Below the pieces are notes generated by a model. The model saw only the letters and a program-made list of their open reading frames with translations, had not been told where the DNA came from and ran no database searches. Below are positions 45,347 to 55,891 of a stretch of DNA of 64,000 bases, one piece after another (the first letter of the stretch is position 1; each line of letters starts with the position of its first letter). The stretch covers positions 1,674,001 through 1,738,000 of the forward strand of contig CP143429.1 of assembly GCA_039636775.1 (NCBI GenBank), given 5' to 3'. The position numbers were made by a program, and so were the translations under genes. The stretch is from Micrococcaceae bacterium Sec5.8. GTDB taxonomy: Bacteria > Actinomycetota > Actinomycetes > Actinomycetales > Micrococcaceae.

Positions 45347-46231
45347 CTAGCGCAGTACGACGGTCCTGCTGCCCTGAAGGAAAACGCGTCCCTCGCAGTG
45401 CCAGCGGACAGCGTTGGACAGTGCTTTCCGCTCGGTGTCCCGTCCGGCCGCCACGAGATCGTCGGCACCGAAGGTGTGGTCCACCTCCACCACCTGTTGG
45501 GAGATGATCGGGCCCTCATCGAGCTCTGCATTGACGTAGTGGGCGGTGGCGCCGACGGTCTTGACGCCGCGGGCGTGCGCCTGGTGGTACGGCTTGGCGC
45601 CCTTGAAGCTGGGCAGGAAGGAGTGGTGGATGTTGATGGCGCGGCCGTCCAGCCGGCGGGTCAGGTCGTCGCTGAGGACTTGCATATAACGGGCCAAAAC
45701 CACCAGTTCGACGTCGAGCCGGTCGACGAGCTCCATCAGGTTCGCTTCGGCCGCGGGTTTGGTGTCCGCCGTAACGGGCACGTGGAAGAAGGGGATGCCG
45801 TGCCACTCCACGATCCCGCGGTGGTCCGGATGGTTGGAGACGACGCCGACTATTTCGATGGGCAGCTCGCCGATGCGGGCACGGAACAGCAGGTCGTTGA
45901 GGCAGTGCTCGAATTTGGAGACCATGATCAGGACCCGGCGTTTCGCCGCGTGTTCGCGCAGTTGCCACTGCATGCCGAATTTGTTGGCGACGGGCACGAA
46001 GGCTTCCCGGAGCGAATCAAGGGTGGCCGGTCTGTCGGGGGAGTCCCCGGCCGATGCGAAGTGGAGCCGCATGAAGAAGTGTCCGTCGTCCTGGGAATCG
46101 AATTGCTTACTCTCCAGGATGTCGCAGCCCTGTTCGAGCAGGAATCCGGACACAGCGTGGACGATGCCCCGTGTTTCCGGGCAATCGAGGGTCAGAACGT
46201 ATTCAGCGGCGTCGCTAGTCAAGGTGTCCAC
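45347..46231 (-). CDS. purU: formyltetrahydrofolate deformylase
   Basis: PurU splits 10-formyl-THF into formate and THF. The 294-residue protein has an N-terminal ACT domain (YVLTLDCPETRGIVHAVSGF) and a formyltransferase-like hydrolase domain with RVLIMVSKFEHCLNDLLFRA, VVSNHPDHRG and the catalytic block INIHHSFLPSFKGAKPYHQA followed by TAHYVNAELDEGPII. Here it would release the one-carbon units made by sarcosine oxidase so that THF is not locked up. It lies three bases downstream of sdaA on the same strand and ends the minus-strand operon. Confidence 0.95.
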   Translation of the reverse strand: MDTLTSDAAEYVLTLDCPETRGIVHAVSGFLLEQGCDILESKQFDSQDDGHFFMRLHFASAGDSPDRPATLDSLREAFVPVANKFGMQWQLREHAAKRRVLIMVSKFEHCLNDLLFRARIGELPIEIVGVVSNHPDHRGIVEWHGIPFFHVPVTADTKPAAEANLMELVDRLDVELVVLARYMQVLSDDLTRRLDGRAINIHHSFLPSFKGAKPYHQAHARGVKTVGATAHYVNAELDEGPIISQQVVEVDHTFGADDLVAAGRDTERKALSNAVRWHCEGRVFLQGSRTVVLR

Positions 46232-46234
46232 AGT

Positions 46235-47650
46235 TCAGCACTCGATCACGTTCACGGCGAGGCCTCCGCGGGAGGTTTCCTTGTACTTGGATTTCATGTC
46301 TGCTCCTGTTTCGCGCATGGTCTTGATGGCTTTGTCCAGCGACACTTTGTGGCTGCCGTCGCCGTGCAGGCACAGGCGGGCGGCGTTGATGGCCTTGACG
46401 CTGGCAATGGCATTGCGTTCGATGCAGGGGATCTGCACCAGTCCGCCGACGGGGTCGCAGGTCAGCCCGAGGTTGTGTTCAATCCCGACTTCGGCGGCGT
46501 TTTCAACCTGCGCGGGGGTGCCGCCCAGGACTTCGCACAGCCCGGCCGCCGCCATGGAGCAGGCCGATCCGACTTCGCCCTGGCAGCCGACTTCCGCCCC
46601 CGAGATGGAGGCATTGATCTTGAACAGGATCCCGACGGCAGCGGCCGTCAGCAGGAAGCGGACGACACCGTCGTCGTCGGCGCCGGGGACGAACTTGACG
46701 TAGTAGTGCAGAACCGCCGGCACGATCCCGGCGGCACCGTTGGTGGGGGCAGTGACGATCCGGCCCCCGGCGGCATTTTCCTCATTGACGGCCAGGGCGA
46801 ACAGGTTCACCCACTCCATGGCGAGCAGCGGGTCGGCAGGCACCTGGACCGGAGACGGGTTCCGGGCTTCCGCCTCGGCGCTGACCGCGGATGCTGCAAG
46901 CGTCCGGAACAGGGCCGGGGCGCGCCGCTTGACGTTCAGCCCGCCGGGCAGGATCCCATCGGCCGCGCAGCCGTTCTCCACGCACTGGCGCATGACCGCC
47001 CACAGCGTCAGGAGCTTCTCCCGGAGTTCGGCTTCGCCGTGCCAGACGAGTTCATTGGCGAGCATCACGTCGGAGATGGACATGCCCTCCCGCTGGCAGA
47101 TGTCCAGGAGCTCGTCGGCTGTCGTGAAGGGGTAGGGCAGCACGGTGTCGTCGGCCACCACCTTGTCGCCGGCGTTGGCATCGCCGTCAACGACGAAGCC
47201 GCCGCCGATCGAGTAGTAGCTGCGCTCCTTGAGCACTGCCCCGGTGTGGTCCAGGGCCCGGAAGGTCATGCCGTTCGGGTGGGCCGGAAGGGACTTGCGG
47301 CGGTGCAGCACCACGTCCTCGTCCCAGTTGAAATCCACCCGGTGGTCTCCGCCGATCCGGAGTTCGGCGTCCAGGGCAGCGGCCGCGACCTGGTCATTGG
47401 CGGTTCCGGTGTCCACCGTCTCGGGGTCCTGGCCCTGCAGTCCCAGGACCACGGCTTTGTCCGAGCCGTGACCCCGGCCGGTGGCGCCCAGCGAACCGAA
47501 CAGTTCGGCCTGCACCCTGGTCGTGGTGCTCAGCTGTCCGTCGCTTTTGAGTCCGTCGGCGAACCGTTTGGCTGCCCGCATCGGGCCGACCGTGTGGGAT
47601 GAGGACGGCCCGATGCCAACAGAAAACAGGTCCAAGACGCTGAGCGCCAT
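46235..47650 (-). CDS. sdaA: L-serine ammonia-lyase, iron-sulfur type
   Basis: A 471-residue single-chain L-serine dehydratase converting serine to pyruvate and ammonia. It begins [20 protein letters not shown], the typical N-terminus, and contains [20 protein letters not shown] and [20 protein letters not shown] with the cysteines that ligate the [4Fe-4S] cluster. It ends EVG-free at [15 protein letters not shown], as usual. In this operon it takes serine formed by GlyA from sarcosine-derived glycine into central metabolism. The start overlaps the soxG stop by one base. Confidence 0.95.
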   Translation of the reverse strand: MALSVLDLFSVGIGPSSSHTVGPMRAAKRFADGLKSDGQLSTTTRVQAELFGSLGATGRGHGSDKAVVLGLQGQDPETVDTGTANDQVAAAALDAELRIGGDHRVDFNWDEDVVLHRRKSLPAHPNGMTFRALDHTGAVLKERSYYSIGGGFVVDGDANAGDKVVADDTVLPYPFTTADELLDICQREGMSISDVMLANELVWHGEAELREKLLTLWAVMRQCVENGCAADGILPGGLNVKRRAPALFRTLAASAVSAEAEARNPSPVQVPADPLLAMEWVNLFALAVNEENAAGGRIVTAPTNGAAGIVPAVLHYYVKFVPGADDDGVVRFLLTAAAVGILFKINASISGAEVGCQGEVGSACSMAAAGLCEVLGGTPAQVENAAEVGIEHNLGLTCDPVGGLVQIPCIERNAIASVKAINAARLCLHGDGSHKVSLDKAIKTMRETGADMKSKYKETSRGGLAVNVIEC

Positions 47651-48285
47651 CAGGGGACCTCGGGGGAGGCGTATTCGCGCATGGCGTCGAGGAGCCAGCG
47701 GCCCAGGAACTCCGCGAACGAGGCCCGGGGGAAGAGCCGGAAGCTGTCCTCTGCGGTCTTTTGCAGCACCACCGGGATATTGCCGACCTCGGTGGTCAGC
47801 GCCATTCCCGGGGTGAAGCTGCGGGGGTGCAGGTCAAGGGCGCAGCCCTTTTCCAGGACTGCCCGGGCGCGCGGGCCGGTGAGCTCGAATGTGGTGCGGT
47901 TGGCGGAGAGGTCCACCACCTGGCCCGGGGCGTCGCCCAGGGCCTCCACGAGGGAGCCGATGAGGTTGCCCCCCAGGGAATCGTGGGCAGTTTCCGGTGC
48001 CACGGCCAGGAACTCGGAGGGTCCGAGCCAGAGGACGCTGATGCTGTCCGTGCCGGTGACTTCCCCGCAGCGTGCCGGTAGTCCGCCGGTCACGGCGGCG
48101 ATCCGTGCTCCTGCCTCGGAGCGGGGGTCCACGCGGACGCCGGCCATGGTCTGGAACGGGCCCTCGTGGAGGACGACCTTGCCCGGGACGGAGCCGGCGG
48201 CCAGCGCTTCGGTTAGGTGGGAGGCGGGGCTGCGCCGGATGTCCCGGAGTCCATTGATACCTGTCGGTGCTGCTGTCTTAGCCAT
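47650..48285 (-). CDS. soxG: sarcosine oxidase gamma subunit
   Basis: A 211-residue subunit of heterotetrameric sarcosine oxidase ([13 protein letters not shown] N-terminus: [20 protein letters not shown]; then [61 protein letters not shown]). These are the expected blocks of SoxG, which resembles the aminomethyltransferase fold. The start at 48285 (MAKTAAPTG) overlaps the soxA stop by eight bases. Confidence 0.92.
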   Translation of the reverse strand: MAKTAAPTGINGLRDIRRSPASHLTEALAAGSVPGKVVLHEGPFQTMAGVRVDPRSEAGARIAAVTGGLPARCGEVTGTDSISVLWLGPSEFLAVAPETAHDSLGGNLIGSLVEALGDAPGQVVDLSANRTTFELTGPRARAVLEKGCALDLHPRSFTPGMALTTEVGNIPVVLQKTAEDSFRLFPRASFAEFLGRWLLDAMREYASPEVP

Positions 48286-51226
48286 CTTTGCGGGTCCCTT
48301 CGGGGTCAAAAAGTACGGTTTCTGCGATAACGACATCAACGAACCGGTCGCCGGCGGCGGCCACGAGGGTTTCACCGATGCGGTTGCGGCCGTTCTTGAT
48401 TAGTGCCAGCCCAAAGGAACGGCCCAGGGCGGCGCTGTGGTAGCTCGAGGTCACGAAGCCCTGCATGGGGACGGGGCCGTAGGCGGGGCTGGTGGGGATG
48501 CCCTTTTCCACGAGCTGGGTGCCTTCGGGCAGCCGGATCGTTCCGTCCACGGGAAGGACGCTGACCAGGTGCTTCCGGTCGGTGCGGCCGGCGTCCTTTC
48601 GGGCGTAGGAGCGCTTGCCGATGAACTCTTTGGCCTTGGACACGACCCATTCCATGCCCGCGTCCTGCGGGGTGACGGTGCCGTCGGTGTCCTGTCCGAC
48701 GATCGGGTAGCCCTTTTCGGCGCGGAGCACGTGCATGGTTTCGGTGCCGTAGGGGGTGATGTTGAACTCCGCCCCTGCCGCGGCCACGGCTTCCCAGGTG
48801 TTCAGCCCGTACCAGGCCGGGATGTTGATTTCGTAGGCCAGTTCGCCGGAGAACGAGATCCGGCAGATCCGGGCCCGGACGCCGGAGGCGAGGGTGGTTT
48901 CCTTGAACGTCATGAACGGGAACGCCTCGGCGTCCAGGCCGTCGTCGGCAGCCAGTTCGGGGGCCAGCTTCGCGACGACGGCGCGGGATTTGGGTCCGAC
49001 GACGGCGATCGTGGACCACTGTTCGGTCACCGAGGTGCAGTGCACGTCCAGTTCAGGCCATTCGGTCTGCAGCCATTCCTCCAGCCAGTCGAGGACCTTG
49101 GCGGCGCCGCCGGTGGTGGTGGTCATGAAGTAGCGATCCTCGTCGAGGCGCAGGGTCACGCCGTCGTCGAAAATCATGCCGTCGGCCATGCACATCACCC
49201 CGTAGCGGGCGGAACCCGGGGCGAGCTTCTTGAACGCGTTGGTGTAGATCCGGTTGAGGAACTCACCGGCGTCCTTGCCACGGATTTCGATCTTCCCCAG
49301 CGTGGTGGCGTCCATAAAGCCCACGGAGTCGCGGACGGCTGCGCATTCGCGTAGCACTGCGGCGTCCATGTCCTCACCGTCCTGCGGGTAGTACCAGGGG
49401 CGCTTCCACTGCCCGACGTCCTCGAACAGGGCACCCTTGGCGACGTGCCACGGCTGGATAGAGGTGAGACGTGCGGGGTCGAACAGTTCGCCGCGCTGGC
49501 GTCCGGCGAGTGCCGCGAACGCCACCGGGGTGAACGGGGCCCGGTAGGTGGTGGTGCCGATGTCGCCGATCCCGCGGGAGGCTTCCCCTGCCTGGCGGAG
49601 CGCGGCGGCGATGACCCCGATGGCGTTGACGCCGGAGGTTTTGCCCTGGTCGTTGGCGGTGCTGATCGAGGTGTAGCGCTTGATGTGCTCCACCGAGCGC
49701 ATGCCGGCCCCGGTGGAGCGGAGCACGTCGGCTACGGACTGGTCGCGCTGGAAGTCGACGAAGTGGTGGTGCCAGTCATCAGCCGTGCCGGTCTGCCCGG
49801 GGACCAGCCACAGCTGGCGGGTGGTGGCGGAGGCCTTCGGATCCCGGAGTGGAGAAGGTGCGACGTTGGAGGGGAAGCCTGCGGCGATGGCGGCTGAGGC
49901 TCCGGCGGAGGTGCCCTCGGCCAGGCAGTCCTGGAGTTCGAAGCTGCCGCGGCCGGAGCCGATGGTCTGCTGGTTCGGGACCAGGGTGCTCGGCACGAAA
50001 GCGGCGAGCTCGTCGTTCCAGCGCAGCTTGCCCTGCCGCTGGGAGTGGAGGTGGACCAGCGGGCTCCAGCCACCGGAAACTGCCAGCAGATCACAGGCGA
50101 TCTCTTCGACGCCGGAGGTGAGTTCGCCGTCGTCGTTGATGCTGCGGACGGTGACGGCGTTGAGCCGGCCGTCGCCGGAGTCCGGGGCGGTGGTGTTCGC
50201 TACCGCGCTGCCGATCAGCACCCGGGTGCCTGCTTCGACGGCGGCCGCAGCGACCGCGGTCAGCTGCGGGCGGCCGTCAACAACGGCCTCAAGCTTGACG
50301 CCGGCGGCGCGCAGGTCCGCAGCCAGGGCGTAGGCGCTGTCGTTGGTGGTGCTGATGACAACGCGCTGGCCCGCGGCAACGGCGTAGCGGTTGAGATAGC
50401 TGCGGACCGCCGAGGCGAGCATGATGCCGGGCCGGTCGTTGTTCTCGAAGACCAGCGGGCGTTCGTGGGCGCCGGGGGCAACCACCACCTGCTTGGCGCG
50501 GACGTGCCAGATCCGCTGCCGCGACACACCGGGGGCGGCCGGGCTGGACAGGTGGTCGGTGCGGTTCTGGACGGCGATGACGTAGTTGGCGTCGTAGGCA
50601 CCGAAAGCCGTGGTGCGGTTCAGCACGGTGCTTTCGGCTCCCGAGACGAGCTCTGCCTCCACGTCCGCAACCCATTCCAGGGCCGGCTTGCCTTCGATAG
50701 TCTCGGCCAGCTGAGGCGCGGTGGACCCGGAAAGGAGTGATCCGCCCAGTTCGGGCTGGTCATCCATGAGGATCACGCGGGCTCCGGTGCGGACGGCCTC
50801 GCGGGCCGCGGCGAGGCCGGCAGGGCCGCCGCCGATCACCAGGACGTCGGTGTGGACGTACTTCTTGTCGTATTCGGCGCGGTCCTCCTCCGGGTCCAGC
50901 TTGCCCAGGCCACTGAGGAGTTCTGCTTTCAGGCCGTCCACCAGGGTTACCGTGGTGGCCGGGAGCATGGACTCGGCCACGTCGCCGGGGAAGCGCGCAG
51001 CAATTTTGACCATGGCGTTGGATTCCTCCACGCCGGCGGACATGATGCCCCGGGCCCGGTCCTCGTAGAGCGAGTTACCGGCGCCGATCCGGCCGTTCGC
51101 AATCAAGGCCGAGGCGAGGGTGTCGCCTGGGTGGCCCGTGAATTCCTCGCCGTCCACGGTGAAACGCCAGGCGATGGTGCGGTCGATTCGTCCGCCGGCG
51201 GCGAGGCGGGCGTTCTGGGAAGTCAC
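48278..51226 (-). CDS. soxA: sarcosine oxidase alpha subunit
   Basis: The 982-residue large subunit. It has an N-terminal 2Fe-2S-like fold ([20 protein letters not shown]), an NAD-binding Rossmann domain ([20 protein letters not shown]), and a C-terminal folate-binding GcvT-like domain ([40 protein letters not shown]). It channels the methyl group of sarcosine onto THF as 5,10-methylene-THF. Length is normal and no frame defect is seen. It overlaps both soxD and soxG by a few bases, indicating tight coupling. Confidence 0.95.
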   Translation of the reverse strand: MTSQNARLAAGGRIDRTIAWRFTVDGEEFTGHPGDTLASALIANGRIGAGNSLYEDRARGIMSAGVEESNAMVKIAARFPGDVAESMLPATTVTLVDGLKAELLSGLGKLDPEEDRAEYDKKYVHTDVLVIGGGPAGLAAAREAVRTGARVILMDDQPELGGSLLSGSTAPQLAETIEGKPALEWVADVEAELVSGAESTVLNRTTAFGAYDANYVIAVQNRTDHLSSPAAPGVSRQRIWHVRAKQVVVAPGAHERPLVFENNDRPGIMLASAVRSYLNRYAVAAGQRVVISTTNDSAYALAADLRAAGVKLEAVVDGRPQLTAVAAAAVEAGTRVLIGSAVANTTAPDSGDGRLNAVTVRSINDDGELTSGVEEIACDLLAVSGGWSPLVHLHSQRQGKLRWNDELAAFVPSTLVPNQQTIGSGRGSFELQDCLAEGTSAGASAAIAAGFPSNVAPSPLRDPKASATTRQLWLVPGQTGTADDWHHHFVDFQRDQSVADVLRSTGAGMRSVEHIKRYTSISTANDQGKTSGVNAIGVIAAALRQAGEASRGIGDIGTTTYRAPFTPVAFAALAGRQRGELFDPARLTSIQPWHVAKGALFEDVGQWKRPWYYPQDGEDMDAAVLRECAAVRDSVGFMDATTLGKIEIRGKDAGEFLNRIYTNAFKKLAPGSARYGVMCMADGMIFDDGVTLRLDEDRYFMTTTTGGAAKVLDWLEEWLQTEWPELDVHCTSVTEQWSTIAVVGPKSRAVVAKLAPELAADDGLDAEAFPFMTFKETTLASGVRARICRISFSGELAYEINIPAWYGLNTWEAVAAAGAEFNITPYGTETMHVLRAEKGYPIVGQDTDGTVTPQDAGMEWVVSKAKEFIGKRSYARKDAGRTDRKHLVSVLPVDGTIRLPEGTQLVEKGIPTSPAYGPVPMQGFVTSSYHSAALGRSFGLALIKNGRNRIGETLVAAAGDRFVDVVIAETVLFDPEGTRKDG

Positions 51227-51645
51227 TTGGTTGCTCCCTTCGGGGCGGTGGTGCTGGCCGGTGTCGCGGCCGGGGCGATGCTGGAAGCCGAGATACTGGG
51301 CGCTGAGGTCCCGGTGGTGGTGCTCTCAGCGTCGGTGCTGGCAGTGCCGGATTCGGCGGCGGCCGGGACCGACACATCCGGCCGGGGCGTGCCCATCGGG
51401 TACACGGCCTGGATGTCGTAGGTGACGGTGTCGCGGAGCATGTTGAACCACTGGCGGCAGCCGGTGCTGTGCAGCCAGCGTTCGGCGAAAATGCCTTTGG
51501 TGTTCTCGCGGTAGAACAGGAACTCGGCCCATTCCACGTCGCTCAGGTCGTTCGGGTTCTCCGGGTACGGGACGTGGGCCTGACCGCCGTAGTGGAACTC
51601 GGTCTCGTCGCGCGAGCCGCAGTTGGGGCATGGGATAAGCAGCAT
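51223..51645 (-). CDS. soxD: sarcosine oxidase delta subunit
   Basis: A 140-residue subunit with the zinc-binding N-terminus [20 protein letters not shown] and later [20 protein letters not shown] and PMGTPRP. The family usually ends at about 90-100 residues; here about 45 Ser/Thr/Ala/Pro-rich residues are added ([20 protein letters not shown]). This tail is low-complexity and probably disordered. It overlaps soxA by four bases. Confidence 0.93.
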   Translation of the reverse strand: MLLIPCPNCGSRDETEFHYGGQAHVPYPENPNDLSDVEWAEFLFYRENTKGIFAERWLHSTGCRQWFNMLRDTVTYDIQAVYPMGTPRPDVSVPAAAESGTASTDAESTTTGTSAPSISASSIAPAATPASTTAPKGATK

Positions 51646-51672
51646 GTGCGTCTTCTTTCTAGGGGACGGCGG

Positions 51673-52893
51673 CTAGTGGGCGACGGCGGCGGCGCCGTGT
51701 TCATCGATCAAGGCTCCGGTCTCGAAGCGTTCCAGCGCAAACGGCTTGTTCAGCTTGTGCGGTGTGCCGGTGGCCATGGTGTGGGCGAAGGTCAGCCCGG
51801 CAGCGGGGGTGCCCTTGAATCCGCCGGTTCCCCAGCCGCAGTTGACGAACATGTTCTCCACCGGGGTGGTGCCGACGATGGGGGAGGCATCGAGGGTGGT
51901 GTCCACAATCCCGCCCCAGGTCCGGAGCACGTGCGCCCGGGCAAAAATCGGGAAGAGTTCGACGGCGGCGGCCATCTGATGCTCGATCACGTGGAAGGAT
52001 CCGCGCTGGCCGTAGCCGTTGTAGGAGTCGACGCCTGCGCCCATGACGAGTTCGCCCTTGTGCGCCTGGGAGACGTAGACGTGCACGTGGTTGGACATGA
52101 CCACGGTCGGGTGGACCGGTTCGTGGAGTTCGGAGACCAGTGCCTGGAGCGGGTGGGACTGGATGGGCAGCTTGAAGCCGGCCATTTCGGCCAGGACGGA
52201 GCTGTGTCCGGCCGCGCAGAGGCCGACCTTTTCGGTGTGGATGGTGCCCTGGTTGGTCTTGACGCCGGTGACCCTGTTGCCGTCCTTGAGAAAGCCGGTG
52301 ACTTCGCAGTTCTGGATGATATCCACGCCGAGTTCATCGCATTTGCGGGCGAACGCCCAGGCGACGTGGTCGTGCTTGGCGATGCCGGCGCGGGGCTGGT
52401 AGGTGGCGCCCATGACGGGGTAGCGGATGTTGTCGTTGATGTTCAGGATGGGGCAGAGTTCCTTGATCTGCTGCGGGTCCAGCCATTCGGCGTCGACGCC
52501 GTTGAGCTTATTGGCGCCGACACGGCGGATGCTTTCGCGCACGTCGCCCAGGGTGTGGGCGAGGTTCATCACGCCGCGCTGGCTGAACAGGAAGTCGTAC
52601 TCAAGTTCCTCCGGCAGGATTTCCCAGAGCTTGAGCGCGTGCTCATAAATCGCTGCGCTCTCGTCCCAGAGGTAGTTCGAGCGGATGATTGTGGTGTTCC
52701 GGGCCATGTTGCCGCCGGCGAGCCAGCCCTTTTCCAGGACCGCGATGTTGGTCATGCCGTGGTTCTTGGCCAAGTAATAGGCGGTGGCGAGACCGTGCCC
52801 GCCGCCGCCGACAATCACGGCGTCGTAGGAGGACTTGGGCTCCGGGTTGCGCCAAAGGAATTCCGGGTGCTCCGGAAGCTGTTCCGTGCTCAT
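51673..52893 (-). CDS. soxB: sarcosine oxidase beta subunit
   Basis: The 406-residue flavoprotein that oxidises sarcosine. The FAD-binding GxGxxG motif is [20 protein letters not shown], followed by [20 protein letters not shown], with the His-containing site for covalent flavin elsewhere in the family. The C-terminus reads [20 protein letters not shown], also conserved. The start overlaps the glyA stop by one base, and soxD begins 28 bases downstream. Confidence 0.95.
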   Translation of the reverse strand: MSTEQLPEHPEFLWRNPEPKSSYDAVIVGGGGHGLATAYYLAKNHGMTNIAVLEKGWLAGGNMARNTTIIRSNYLWDESAAIYEHALKLWEILPEELEYDFLFSQRGVMNLAHTLGDVRESIRRVGANKLNGVDAEWLDPQQIKELCPILNINDNIRYPVMGATYQPRAGIAKHDHVAWAFARKCDELGVDIIQNCEVTGFLKDGNRVTGVKTNQGTIHTEKVGLCAAGHSSVLAEMAGFKLPIQSHPLQALVSELHEPVHPTVVMSNHVHVYVSQAHKGELVMGAGVDSYNGYGQRGSFHVIEHQMAAAVELFPIFARAHVLRTWGGIVDTTLDASPIVGTTPVENMFVNCGWGTGGFKGTPAAGLTFAHTMATGTPHKLNKPFALERFETGALIDEHGAAAVAH

Positions 52894-54215
52894 TATGCAA
52901 CTCCGTTCGTGGTGGTTCCGGCAGTTCCGGAAAGGTTCGGGTAAAGCGGAAATTTCTCGGCAAGGACCGTGACCCGGTCGCGGAGCAGCACAGCCGACTC
53001 GTCGCTGAGTTCGTTCTCTGTTGCGGGTGAGGTGAGGGCGGTGGCGATGATGTCGGCGACCTCGGTGAATTCGGCGGGACCGAAGCCGCGGGTGGCCAGG
53101 GCCGGGGTGCCGATCCGCAGCCCGGAGGAGACCATGGGCGGGCGGGGGTCGAACGGGACGGCGTTGCGGTTGACGGTGATGCCGATTCGGTGCAGGCGGT
53201 CTTCGCCCTGCTGCCCATCCAGCTCGGAGTGCCGCAGGTCCACCAGGACCAGGTGGACATCGGTGCCTCCGTTAACCACCGAGATTCCGGCCGCGGCGAC
53301 GTCGTCGGCCAGGAGCCGGGACGCGAGCAGGCGGGCACCTTCGAGCGTGCGTTCCTGGCGTTCCTTGAATTCGTCCGACGCGGCGATCTTGAACGCTACG
53401 GCCTTCGCGGCGATGACGTGTTCCAGCGGGCCGCCCTGCTGGCCGGGGAACACTGCGGAGTTGATTTTGCGCGCATACTGCTCCTTGCTCAGGATCACCC
53501 CGCCGCGCGGGCCGCCAAGGGTTTTGTGCGTGGTGGTGGTGACGACGTCGGCGAACGGCACGGGGTTCGGGTGCAGCCCGGCGGCGACGAGGCCGGCGAA
53601 GTGCGCCATGTCCACCATGAGGTACGCGCCGACCAGGTCCGCGATCCGGCGGAACTCCGCGAAGTCCAGCTGCCGGGAGTATGCCGACCATCCGGCCACG
53701 ATCATCTTGGGGCGGTGTTCGAGGGCCAGGGCCTCAACCTCGGCCATATCGACCAGGTGGCTGCCCTCACTCACATGGTAGGGGACGACGTTGTAGAGCT
53801 TGCCGGAAAAGTTGATGCGCATCCCGTGCGTGAGGTGTCCGCCGTGTGCCAGCGAGAGCCCCATGATGGTGTCGCCCGGTTCCAGCAGGGCAAACATGGC
53901 AGCAGCGTTGGCCTGGGCGCCCGAGTGGGGCTGCACGTTCGCGGCTTCCGCACCGAAGAGGGCCTTGATCCGGTCGATCGCGAGCTGTTCGATCACGTCG
54001 ACGTGCTCGCAGCCGCCATAGTAGCGCTTGCCCGGGTAACCCTCGGCGTACTTGTTCGTCAGGACCGAGCCCTGTGCCTCCATGACAGAGGCAGGCGCGA
54101 AGTTCTCAGAGGCGATCATCTCGAGCGTGGACTGCTGGCGGCGCAGCTCGCGGTCAATGGCCCGGGCGACGTCGGCGTCGGCACTGGCCAGGGGTTCATT
54201 CAGGGTGCCCGTCAT
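52893..54215 (-). CDS. glyA: serine hydroxymethyltransferase
   Basis: A 440-residue PLP enzyme that combines glycine and 5,10-methylene-THF into serine. Signatures: [58 protein letters not shown], and [16 protein letters not shown] with the PLP-binding lysine. ATG at 54215 follows GAAAGAGG. It leads the minus-strand glyA-soxBDAG-sdaA-purU operon and is probably a pathway-specific copy, using both products of sarcosine oxidase. Confidence 0.95.
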   Translation of the reverse strand: MTGTLNEPLASADADVARAIDRELRRQQSTLEMIASENFAPASVMEAQGSVLTNKYAEGYPGKRYYGGCEHVDVIEQLAIDRIKALFGAEAANVQPHSGAQANAAAMFALLEPGDTIMGLSLAHGGHLTHGMRINFSGKLYNVVPYHVSEGSHLVDMAEVEALALEHRPKMIVAGWSAYSRQLDFAEFRRIADLVGAYLMVDMAHFAGLVAAGLHPNPVPFADVVTTTTHKTLGGPRGGVILSKEQYARKINSAVFPGQQGGPLEHVIAAKAVAFKIAASDEFKERQERTLEGARLLASRLLADDVAAAGISVVNGGTDVHLVLVDLRHSELDGQQGEDRLHRIGITVNRNAVPFDPRPPMVSSGLRIGTPALATRGFGPAEFTEVADIIATALTSPATENELSDESAVLLRDRVTVLAEKFPLYPNLSGTAGTTTNGVA

Positions 54216-54252
54216 GGCGGCCTCTTTCGGTTCAAGGAAACAGATAGAAAAA

Positions 54253-54278
54253 TGCAACAGTGTTGCGTTGACTGCAAC
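54253..54278. promoter_or_regulatory. pathway operator, site 1
   Basis: TGCAACAGTGTTGCGTTGA then CTGCAAC contains the dyad GCAACAGTGTTGC and a third half-site (TGCAAC). It lies 38 bases upstream of glyA. A closely matching 26-base site is at 54408-54433 before the divergent transporter gene, and a further half-site (GTGTTGCG) is at about 54294. The IclR protein encoded at 57231 is the likely binder; this is inferred. Confidence 0.72.
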
Positions 54279-54407
54279 TCTAGAACGTCAGTGGTGTTGC
54301 GTCAATCACTTTTCTTCCAGCCCTGCATGCAGTCCCTGCATGTAGTCAGATTTCTTTTTAGTCCGCCACGAGACCCTTGACTGTGTTTCAGCTCACGCCT
54401 AATCTGA

Positions 54408-54433
54408 TGCAACAGCGTTGCGTTCAATGCAAC
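54408..54433. promoter_or_regulatory. pathway operator, site 2
   Basis: TGCAACAGCGTTGCGTTCA then ATGCAAC, differing from site 1 at three positions, lies 23 bases before the major-facilitator start codon. Two near-identical sites, one before each divergent start, point to shared control of both directions by one regulator. Confidence 0.75.
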
Positions 54434-54455
54434 CCAAATTTTCATTGGTGGACAT

Positions 54456-55832
54456 ATGAGTAACGAACCAAATCAAGCGGTAACCGTGGCCGGTCCAGGC
54501 TCACAGCTGGGCCCGGGATCCGGAGATTCCCGGCCGTCCAGCGGACCGGGGCCTACAGTCAGTAAGGAAACCCGGCGGCGGGTGATCGCCGCCAGCTTCA
54601 TCGGCAACTTCGTCGAGTGGTTTGACTATGCCGTCTACGGCTACCTGGCAGTGACCATCGCCGCAGTCTTCTTCCCGGAGTCCAACCCCCAGACAGGGCT
54701 CCTGCTGACTTTCGCCCTCTTCGCTATCTCGTTCCTGGTGCGGCCCCTTGGCGGCTTCGTCTGGGGACACATCGGAGATCGGGTGGGTCGCCGGACGGCA
54801 CTGTCCCTTTCCATCCTGATCATGTCCGGAGCGACCTTCTGCATAGCCTTGATTCCGGGCTACGCCACGATCGGCATCTGGGCTCCGATCCTGCTGCTGA
54901 TCATCAGGGTCGCCCAAGGCTTCTCCGCCTCCGGCGAATACGCCGGCGCCTCCGCCTTCCTGGTGGAGTACGCACCGGCCAACAAACGCGGACTCTACGC
55001 CGCCGTCGTGCCCGCCAGCACCGCCGCCGGCCTGCTGCTCGGGTCCCTCCTCGCGGGACTGCTGACCACCCTGCTCAGCGCCGACGCCATGCAGAGCTGG
55101 GGGTGGCGTCTGCCCTTCCTGCTTGCAGCCCCCATGGGCCTGATCGGTCGCTACATCCGAACCAAGCTGGAAGACACCCCCGTATTCCGCGAACTCGCGG
55201 CGGAGGACCAGACCATCAAGGCCCCCGTCTTTGGCCTCTTCCGCAACCACTGGCGGCTGCTGCTCAGGGCAGTTGGAGCCGTGCTGCTCAACGCCGTCGG
55301 CTTCTACGTCATTCTCAGCTACATGCCGACCTACCTCTCCTCGGAACTTGGCCTGGGCAAGACAGAATCCTTCCTCGCCACCACCATCGCGCTGGTCACC
55401 TACATCGGGTTCATCTTCCTGACCGGGATGCTCTCGGACCGCTACGGCCGCAAGAAAGTGCTCATCGCCGCATCACTCAGCTTCATCGTGCTGACAGTCC
55501 CGGCCTTTGCCCTGCTGGGAACCGGAAACTTCCTGGTGATCGTCCTTATTCAGGTCCTGCTGGGGGCCATGCTCACCCTCAACGACGGAACGCTGCCGAG
55601 CTTCCTGGCCGAAATGTTCCCCACCCGGGTCCGCTACAGCGGATTCGCGGTCAGCTTCAACCTCTCCAACGCGCTCTTCGGCGGAACCGCACCCTTCATG
55701 GCCACCCTCCTGATCGCCGCCACAGGCAACGACCTGGCTCCAGCCTTCTACCTGGTCGCGGCCGCAGTCATCTCCCTGGTCGCCGTCGCACTCTCCCGTG
55801 AAACCAGCAAAGAACCACTGACCCACGACTAA
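54456..55832 (+). CDS. MHS-family MFS transporter (putative creatine/sarcosine uptake)
   Basis: A 458-residue major facilitator of the metabolite:H+ symporter group (ProP-like). About twelve helices are visible. Signatures are FIGNFVEWFDYAVYGYLAVT in helix 1, GHIGDRVGRRTALSLSILIM (motif A), APANKRGLYAAVVPASTAAG and GMLSDRYGRKKVLIAASLSF (second-half motif A). The N-terminal 40 residues are Gly/Ser/Pro-rich and probably cytoplasmic. It stands divergent from glyA and ahead of creatinase, so it probably imports creatine, sarcosine or a related methylamine. Confidence 0.88.
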   Translation: MSNEPNQAVTVAGPGSQLGPGSGDSRPSSGPGPTVSKETRRRVIAASFIGNFVEWFDYAVYGYLAVTIAAVFFPESNPQTGLLLTFALFAISFLVRPLGGFVWGHIGDRVGRRTALSLSILIMSGATFCIALIPGYATIGIWAPILLLIIRVAQGFSASGEYAGASAFLVEYAPANKRGLYAAVVPASTAAGLLLGSLLAGLLTTLLSADAMQSWGWRLPFLLAAPMGLIGRYIRTKLEDTPVFRELAAEDQTIKAPVFGLFRNHWRLLLRAVGAVLLNAVGFYVILSYMPTYLSSELGLGKTESFLATTIALVTYIGFIFLTGMLSDRYGRKKVLIAASLSFIVLTVPAFALLGTGNFLVIVLIQVLLGAMLTLNDGTLPSFLAEMFPTRVRYSGFAVSFNLSNALFGGTAPFMATLLIAATGNDLAPAFYLVAAAVISLVAVALSRETSKEPLTHD

Positions 55833-55891
55833 ACCAGTCCGAGCCAATTCTCCTCACGAAAAGCACAGCACCGAAGAAAGGCATCACCATA

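Noticed and set aside
45269..47602. A 777-residue open frame on the plus strand.
   Set aside because: It is antisense to purU and sdaA, which have full family motifs. Long antisense frames are common at this GC content.
51469..52944. A 491-residue plus-strand frame.
   Set aside because: It lies antisense to soxB and soxD, whose motifs are intact; its Val/Asp/Gly-rich composition is that of a shadow frame.
54216..54455. A glycine riboswitch before glyA.
   Set aside because: The 240-base divergent region has operator-like repeats but no tandem aptamer layout.
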